NCBI GenBank assembly: GCA_002633025.1
Contig: NMRB01002592.1
Coordinates: forward strand, 34,671-98,670
Reading direction: 5' to 3'
Origin: Notospermus geniculatus
Taxonomy: Eukaryota > Nemertea > Pilidiophora > Heteronemertea > Lineidae
DNA: 64,000 nt
Shown here: in pieces, positions 63,201 through 64,000 of the stretch
Position numbering within the stretch: the first letter of the stretch is position 1
How the letters are laid out: each line of letters begins with the position of its first letter
Notes under the pieces: model-generated
Database searches by the model: none
What the model saw: the letters and a program-made list of their open reading frames with translations, nothing else
Told to the model about the DNA's origin: nothing
Position numbers and translations under genes: made by a program

Positions 63201-64000
63201 GCCAGACACTTGGGATTTACTGCCTGACATGTAATGGATTATTTATGTACAGACTGGTGCCTGACAAATGACAGTTTGTTGCCAGACAGTGTCCTTGTCC
63301 TGCCACTTATTCTCAGGCTTGAGTACCCAAGGCCTAACCAATATGTGAGGGGTTGGGTATGCATATCCAGGGGTGGATCCACGATTTCAGAAAAGAGGGG
63401 GCGCACTGTGCTAGAAACACTGAAATCTGTGGTGAATTTCAATGATTTGCTCCAAATTTCAGAATTTCACGGCCAATTTTACAGATTTGTTGGCCGAAAG
63501 GCGTGGCGCTTGCCAGGTGCACCTCCCCTGGATCCGCGCCTGATATCACGGATTTGCTTCTTAGACCCGGGGATACGGTAAATGATCACCACTGACTAGA
63601 GGCATCTAACTTGTTTAAAAAAAGTTTAAAGTTTGGGTTTATAGTCTGATATCAACTACGGTAGAGGTTCTCATCCGACTTGACACTTTAACCCCAGTCT
63701 GTCCTGAAACCTTTCAGTAGAACTCAGATGAGCTGCTCATTCAGCGCTACAATCCGAGCATTTCCGACCGGTGCCCATATATACACATGGGTGGAGAGAG
63801 GCCAGTGAGGCAAAGAGACTTGCCCAAAGTCTCACGCCCAGTGGGATTCGAACCCGGGACCCTCTGACCGCTAGTCGGAGACCCGAACCACTACACCACC
63901 GTGGCTCCTTGTGTTGTGTAATGTAGATACAAGAGAGAACTCAAGTGTCGAAGTACAAATGGCCTACCTCATTAACCATCTTTGTGAAATCGATTTTAAG
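54241..64000 (-). CDS. Prominin B (C-terminal part; gene continues past the right edge)
   Basis: A second prominin lies upstream of A on the same strand. Exons in frame are 64000-63968 (partial), 62587-62408, 61264-61211, 61099-61019, 60207-60139, 59963-59871, 59744-59632, 59272-59243 and 54834-54799. A candidate last exon is 54268-54241, ending WTAWEVTEF and a stop. Visible: the extracellular loop 2 helices (RNIDATQVPKANSAK, EMATYVNRLLGIINS), the conserved GICTPLWNLYDSIIG block, TM5 (FWFSLGWATIFFIPAIIFSV) with the basic stop-transfer KLNKYLRR, then a short cytoplasmic tail. Lengths of matching exons (54 nt, about 180/171 nt) and all phases equal those of gene A, showing tandem paralogy. The intron 59745-59870 is 126 nt, stop-free and in frame. 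Confidence 0.85.
54799..54834 (-). CDS. Prominin B cytoplasmic-tail exon (36 nt)
   Basis: The acceptor is ctttttcag, the donor gtaagatc. It joins in frame after 59243-59272 (phase 2) and encodes KNKVAPGNYDEN. Short tail exons with a Tyr-acid motif are usual in prominins. The 4.4-kb intron could hide further tail exons. Confidence 0.6.
55037..55263. mobile_element. MITE family with gggttaa ends, copy 3
   Basis: It runs from gtttaacccctcaactgtaa to ggggttaac, with the shared interior ggttccagacatgatataat. Most diverged copy of the three. Confidence 0.65.
55310..55380 (-). mobile_element. tRNA-like or SINE head fragment
   Basis: On the - strand gggttcgaatcttgggcggg is a good B box. The A box is degenerate. 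Likely a worn SINE. Confidence 0.35.
56257..56410. mobile_element. hAT-like MITE, gggggcggatcc family, copy 2
   Basis: It runs from cgggggcggatccaggattt to ctctggatccgcgcctg and is flanked by agtat on both sides (5-bp duplication). It shares ttccagaatttcacggt and cagatttgttggcc with the other copies. Confidence 0.75.
56915..57118. mobile_element. MITE-like repeat with aaatattttcgtg motifs
   Basis: Inverse pairs such as acacaaatattttcgtg with cacgaaaatatttg, and internal ttcacg, suggest a diverged relative of the ccgtaaagcgaaatat family. Confidence 0.45.
57864..58791. mobile_element. Composite inverted-repeat region
   Basis: The outer arms aatactctagattcgttctt continue through ctaaggttacttca at 57864-57897 and in inverse at about 58758-58791. 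Inside is another element (58118-58665) with gccctttttacacggtgc ends and several cgtgtaaaagcg copies. Two insertions appear nested. Confidence 0.65.
58815..59146. mobile_element. MITE with agtgctcgaaaagt ends
   Basis: The inverted ends agtgctcgaaaagt are exact, and the flanking C on the left fits hAT-like CA ends. A cgaataaatg-type motif lies inside. It lies close to the prominin B exon at 59243. Confidence 0.65.
59243..59272 (-). CDS. Prominin B micro-exon (30 nt) in the tail
   Basis: The acceptor is aatatttcag, the donor gtaagt, phase 2 to 2. It encodes GGTFAQGGK. It joins TM5 to the next tail exon in frame. Confidence 0.65.
59632..59744 (-). CDS. Prominin B exon with TM5
   Basis: 113 nt. 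It encodes NGFWFSLGWATIFFIPAIIF, then SVKLNKYLRRCTAVGPD. It matches the vertebrate block [20 protein letters not shown] followed by KLAKYYRR. Confidence 0.92.
59745..59870 (-). other. Prominin B intron, 126 nt, stop-free and in frame
   Basis: The donor gtgagt and acceptor ctttcag are both good, but the length is a multiple of three and no stop codon occurs in the prominin frame. The intron consists largely of copies of a 16-bp unit (ttgccaatatctcaaa on the - strand). Retention would add 42 residues just before TM5. Confidence 0.8.
59871..59963 (-). CDS. Prominin B exon before TM5
   Basis: 93 nt, phase 0 to 0. It encodes VKNEIGICTPLWNLYDSIIG and TIVCKSIVDTL, matching the conserved cysteine and W-LYDS region of prominins. 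Confidence 0.9.
60139..60207 (-). CDS. Prominin B exon (69 nt)
   Basis: Phase 0 to 0. EMATYVNRLLGIINSFVVKT and LYA, an amphipathic helix segment of extracellular loop 2. Confidence 0.8.
61019..61099 (-). CDS. Prominin B exon (81 nt)
   Basis: Phase 0 to 0. ADITAVDKALTDLNTYITTK and ASTVVST. Its counterpart in gene A was not found. Confidence 0.82.
61211..61264 (-). CDS. Prominin B exon (54 nt)
   Basis: AALLAEIQKLQTQAPQVQ. Same length and phase as the last visible exon of prominin A (33037-33090). Confidence 0.82.
61336..61674. repeat. Degenerate tandem repeat of cgaagagggat units
   Basis: A run of ttcgaagagggat, tctcagagggatt and gcagagggatcttcgaag copies followed by the opposite strand form (ccctctgcgaagatccctcc, aatccctctgtgattatccc). 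The whole is a foldback of a short repeated motif in a prominin B intron. Confidence 0.65.
61675..61918. mobile_element. MITE, ttcgctttacgg end, relative of 22409-22884
   Basis: It contains ttcacgaaaatcgtgaatt, tttccccgcagaaaagtttt and the aaatatttcgctttacggta end shared with 22409-22884. Its left end is degenerate; it sits inside the cgaagagggat repeat region. Confidence 0.6.
61950..62339. mobile_element. Long foldback, arms about 130 bp
   Basis: Left arm 61950-62075 and right arm 62205-62335 are reverse complements with scattered mismatches (gcgaggtttcgcaaatctga, taatgtatttc, cttttagc). The loop holds another palindrome (ccacttcgtagatacgaagtgg). It lies in a prominin B intron. Confidence 0.75.
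62408..62587 (-). CDS. Prominin B exon (180 nt)
   Basis: 60 codons, phase 0 to 0. NGLTPYADALDTMANLPSM and ALRNIDATQVPKANSAK. The prominin A equivalent 33566-33736 reads LTPYADGLLTQANLPTI, a clear paralogue. Confidence 0.88.
62893..63042. mobile_element. pogo/Tigger-like MITE
   Basis: The end cagtccaccctcgttatacc at the left is matched by the complement of atgagagtggactg at the right, with ggcggtacagcgaggg inside. A TA precedes the left end. Such ends are usual for pogo-type elements (general knowledge). Confidence 0.55.
63131..63330. mobile_element. Inverted-repeat element with acccaagcctgagaataa ends
   Basis: acccaagcctgagaataacg and the complement of ttattctcaggcttgagtac are inverted. The interior is rich in gccagacagtg-type motifs. 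Confidence 0.6.
63369..63542. mobile_element. hAT-like MITE, caggggtggatcc family, copy 3
   Basis: It runs from caggggtggatccacgattt to ctggatccgcgcctg and is flanked by atatc on both sides (5-bp duplication). It lies between prominin B exons. Confidence 0.75.
63740..63908 (-). mobile_element. tRNA-derived SINE
   Basis: On the - strand it opens with ggagccacggtggtgtagtg (A box), then gggttcgaatcccactgg (B box), followed by a non-tRNA body (gactttgggcaagtctcttt). This is the plan of a tRNA-headed SINE. Confidence 0.65.
63968..64000 (-). CDS. Prominin B exon, cut by the window edge
   Basis: The last 33 nt of an exon, LKIDFTKMVNE, ending at a gtaggc donor. The prominin A counterpart ends NPDFTLMIAE at 34340. 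Confidence 0.7.

Overview
The window is a stretch of an invertebrate nuclear genome. Genes are split by introns with canonical GT/AG junctions and variable phase, tRNA-derived SINE-like copies are present, and there is a very dense load of short inverted-repeat (MITE) and foldback elements. Frequent acatgta, ccggta and aggcct motifs, together with the gene content, suggest a marine deuterostome (echinoderm, hemichordate or cephalochordate). This is inference; species cannot be read from the sequence. N runs (7071-7369, 23891-24570, 42640-42659), single n bases and one unmerged duplicated block show a draft assembly of a highly polymorphic genome.

Layout. (1) 1-28650, + strand: the last nine coding exons of UFL1, the E3 ligase that attaches UFM1. 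The first exons lie left of the window. One intron (3181-22165, about 19 kb) hosts two other genes. (2) Inside that intron, - strand, 13851 down to about 6871: a nuclear, repeat-rich, coiled-coil, BEN-domain-like protein. (3) Divergently from it, + strand, 15818-19359: an intact three-exon gene for a TNP2/Transposase_21-like (CACTA/EnSpm-type) transposase, about 1041 residues. Candidate promoters of genes 2 and 3 sit head to head near 14.9 kb. (4) 28651-33036: intergenic DNA with tandem repeats, foldbacks and a decayed retrotransposon gag fragment. (5) 33037-47689, - strand: prominin gene A (CD133 family), from signal peptide to the second large extracellular loop. It has one exon pair present twice because of a duplicated block, no visible TM4 exon and no visible 3' end. 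(6) About 54241 to beyond 64000, - strand: prominin gene B, of which only the C-terminal half is in the window. A and B share exon lengths and phases, so they are tandem paralogues.

The rest is intron or intergenic DNA filled with non-autonomous transposons. For many of these, terminal inverted repeats and target-site duplications can be read directly: several with hAT-like ends and 5-bp duplications, three TTAA elements, and several TAA-flanked elements. No CRISPR array, operon or bacterial feature was seen.

The genes do not form one pathway. The notable points are the nested transposase/BEN pair inside a UFL1 intron, the prominin tandem with a stop-free 126-nt minisatellite intron in gene B, and an exon-phase argument that the duplicated exon pair in gene A cannot be used twice.
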